The notes below the pieces were generated by a model. That model searched no databases. It was not told the DNA's origin and saw only the letters and a list, made by a program, of their open reading frames with translations. Position numbers and translations under genes: made by a program. A DNA stretch of 23,024 nt from Saprolegnia diclina VS20 (lineage: Eukaryota; Oomycota; Saprolegniomycetes; Saprolegniales; Saprolegniaceae): assembly GCF_000281045.1 (NCBI RefSeq), contig NW_008246095.1:46504-69527 (forward strand), in the 5' to 3' direction. Shown in pieces: positions 21,928 to 23,024 of the stretch. Numbering within the stretch: the stretch's first letter is position 1; each line of letters opens with the position of its first letter.

Positions 21928-22874
21928 GCTATCAACATGCAAGCAGGACGCTACTGACAGTCGCATAACCGAACTCGTGCGCTCTTCTCGCAGATCAGTT
22001 CTTACCTAGCGAACGTCAGGATTTGGTTCAGGCAGGTGACGACAGCAGATACCACGTCGACATTGGTCCTCTTGGGCTGGCACACCGAACACGAGGCTTG
22101 GCTTGTTGTCGTCGGGTGGTGAGATGCACAGCTGCTGGAGCTCTCAGATGCCGGCAGGACGCAAAAGGCCAGAAGAATACCATCGATGTTGGCGGCGCAG
22201 GCACTCGCCTGCCATCTACCGTCGGGCCAAGTGTGTGCGCCTCTCGGCATGGCTTGCCACAGCACTACACCACCGACAGCTAGCCATCGACAATCGATAA
22301 AAAAGCGGCAACCCCGCGGTGCACTCTGCAGTGGACTACCTAGAGAAGCATCGACCGCTGCGTGGCGCGCCAAACTGCCATGTGCAGGTGAAGGAGAAGC
22401 TTTGCCCACTCATGACCCCGCCTGCGCACCTGCCGGGCAATTGCCAACTGATGCAAATCTCGTCAACCACTTTGCTCGTGCAGAAGCGAGCCCATGGCGC
22501 CATCCATCCGAGCTCACAAACCTCAGGACCCAATGTCTCTACTCGAGTGCTAGTAAAGGAGATGCGAGTGTACGCATCAGTACCTGTAGCAGCATCCCGA
22601 CTACCATCCTAGCTGCCGTCACCACAGGCAAACGAACGAGCACATGTGGTCCAAGCACAAAGCTACGCCATTCGACCCACACGTCGCCACCAGACGTAAT
22701 CCTGCAGGTACTACTAAAAGGGTGCGGGAGCCTGCGACCGACAAGCACGCTGCCAACGGCAACCTCCTCGAGTCGTCAGACCTATGTCGATGCTCACTTG
22801 CAGATGACCTTTGTCGCCAGCCTCTCCGTGCAGTGACGCTGGCATCGACCGCGTCAATGAAATACGAGGCTCAC
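21928..22874. other. Region between allantoinase and the partial myotubularin exon
   Basis: Starts as the 3' flank of the allantoinase gene and ends at the donor of the myotubularin exon. It contains copy B of the dispersed repeat (22396-22575). I searched the minus strand for the rest of the myotubularin phosphatase (the FLDCVWQ block and what follows) and did not find it. Nothing else in the interval is recognisable. Confidence 0.55.
22396..22575 (-). repeat. Dispersed repeat, copy B (decayed)
   Basis: Inverted partner of 11913-12100. The strongest block is 22396-22464, which on the minus strand shares CAGTTGGCAATTGCCC, a GTGCGCAGG block and GGGGTCATG with copy A. The other anchor, TGCGAGTGTACGC, is at 22563-22575. 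Like copy A it sits in a tail-to-tail intergenic gap. No open frame is shared convincingly, although both copies give a similar peptide start (MTPPAHL-GNCQL), which may mean a once-coding element. Confidence 0.65.
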
Positions 22875-23024
22875 TTGGAGAAAGATGGGCGATTCTTCGC
22901 TCGACGCCTTCTCGCCATGCGCCAACCGCATTTGGAACGGGTGCCCGAACGCCAAAAAGTCCTTCTCGATAAGGACCTGGAAACCATGCATCGTACGGTA
23001 GTATGGGTCCAAGCACAGCTGCGA
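22875..23024 (-). CDS. Myotubularin-family phosphatase, one internal exon, partial at window edge
   Basis: The 50 codons read from the right edge give LCLDPYYRTMHGFQVLIEKD followed by FLAFGHPFQMRLAHGEKASS and EESPIFLQ. This is the block just after the active site in myotubularins, which dephosphorylate PI3P and PI(3,5)P2 on endosomes. The catalytic CxxGWDR loop lies N-terminal to it and would be outside the window. The exon ends at CAA followed by GTGAGC (donor at 22874-22873). Without splicing the frame stops after VSLVFH. No downstream exon carrying the FLDCVWQ continuation is seen within 900 bp, so the gene may be truncated or its next exon has diverged. The opposite strand is also open here but is a shadow. 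Confidence 0.8.

Noticed and set aside
22644-23024. Plus-strand frame of 127 codons running off the right edge
   Set aside because: It looked coding at first, but the minus strand of the same bases encodes an unmistakable myotubularin block, so this is its shadow.

Overview
The window looks like a gene-dense nuclear segment of an oomycete (water mould), most likely a saprolegnian such as Aphanomyces, Saprolegnia or Achlya. This is inferred from three things: a START-FYVE-GAF protein of a kind common in oomycetes, coding DNA that is compact and G+C rich, and 29 introns of only 39-70 nt. Several genes also have a CATTTT-type initiator just upstream of the start codon. Nothing in the sequence names the species. 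No prokaryotic operon logic applies. Coordinates below come from hand translation with splice sites chosen to restore the reading frame.

Layout, left to right. (1) 159-1547, minus: serine hydroxymethyltransferase. (2) 2394-4082, minus, six exons: cystathionine beta-synthase. These two neighbours both work at serine, one feeding folate one-carbon units and the other transsulfuration. (3) 4864-6055, plus, five exons: a small TOG/CLASP-N-like HEAT-repeat protein. (4) 6090-9792, minus, seven exons: a 1145-residue secreted protein built of exon-sized cysteine modules, apparently an undescribed family. (5) 9853-11643, plus, no intron: a START-FYVE-GAF protein, head to head with the secreted-protein gene across only 60 bp. 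(6) 12402-16194, minus, six exons: a C-terminal-motor kinesin (kinesin-14). (7) 17504-18734, plus, eight exons: a membrane-anchored acyl-CoA-binding protein with ankyrin repeats. (8) 18881-19495, minus: a two-pass membrane protein of unknown function. (9) 20868-21927, plus, three exons: a PuuE-type allantoinase of the polysaccharide deacetylase superfamily. (10) 22875 to the right edge, minus: one exon of a myotubularin phosphatase, with its upstream part outside the window and no recognisable downstream part inside it.

The intergenic DNA holds two inverted copies of a decayed dispersed repeat (about 11913-12100 and 22396-22575). It also holds a cluster of GATA motifs with a perfect inverted repeat between CBS and the TOG gene, an inverted CCAAT pair upstream of the membrane-protein gene, and an (AT)10 tract inside a kinesin intron. 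I saw no tRNA, rRNA, CRISPR array or intact mobile element.

The most novel item is the modular secreted protein: successive 1-1 phase exons each encode a cysteine-led repeat and are separated by introns of exactly 43 nt. The other notable points are the possible dual-targeted SHMT start, the 60-bp bidirectional promoter and the strongly stereotyped introns.
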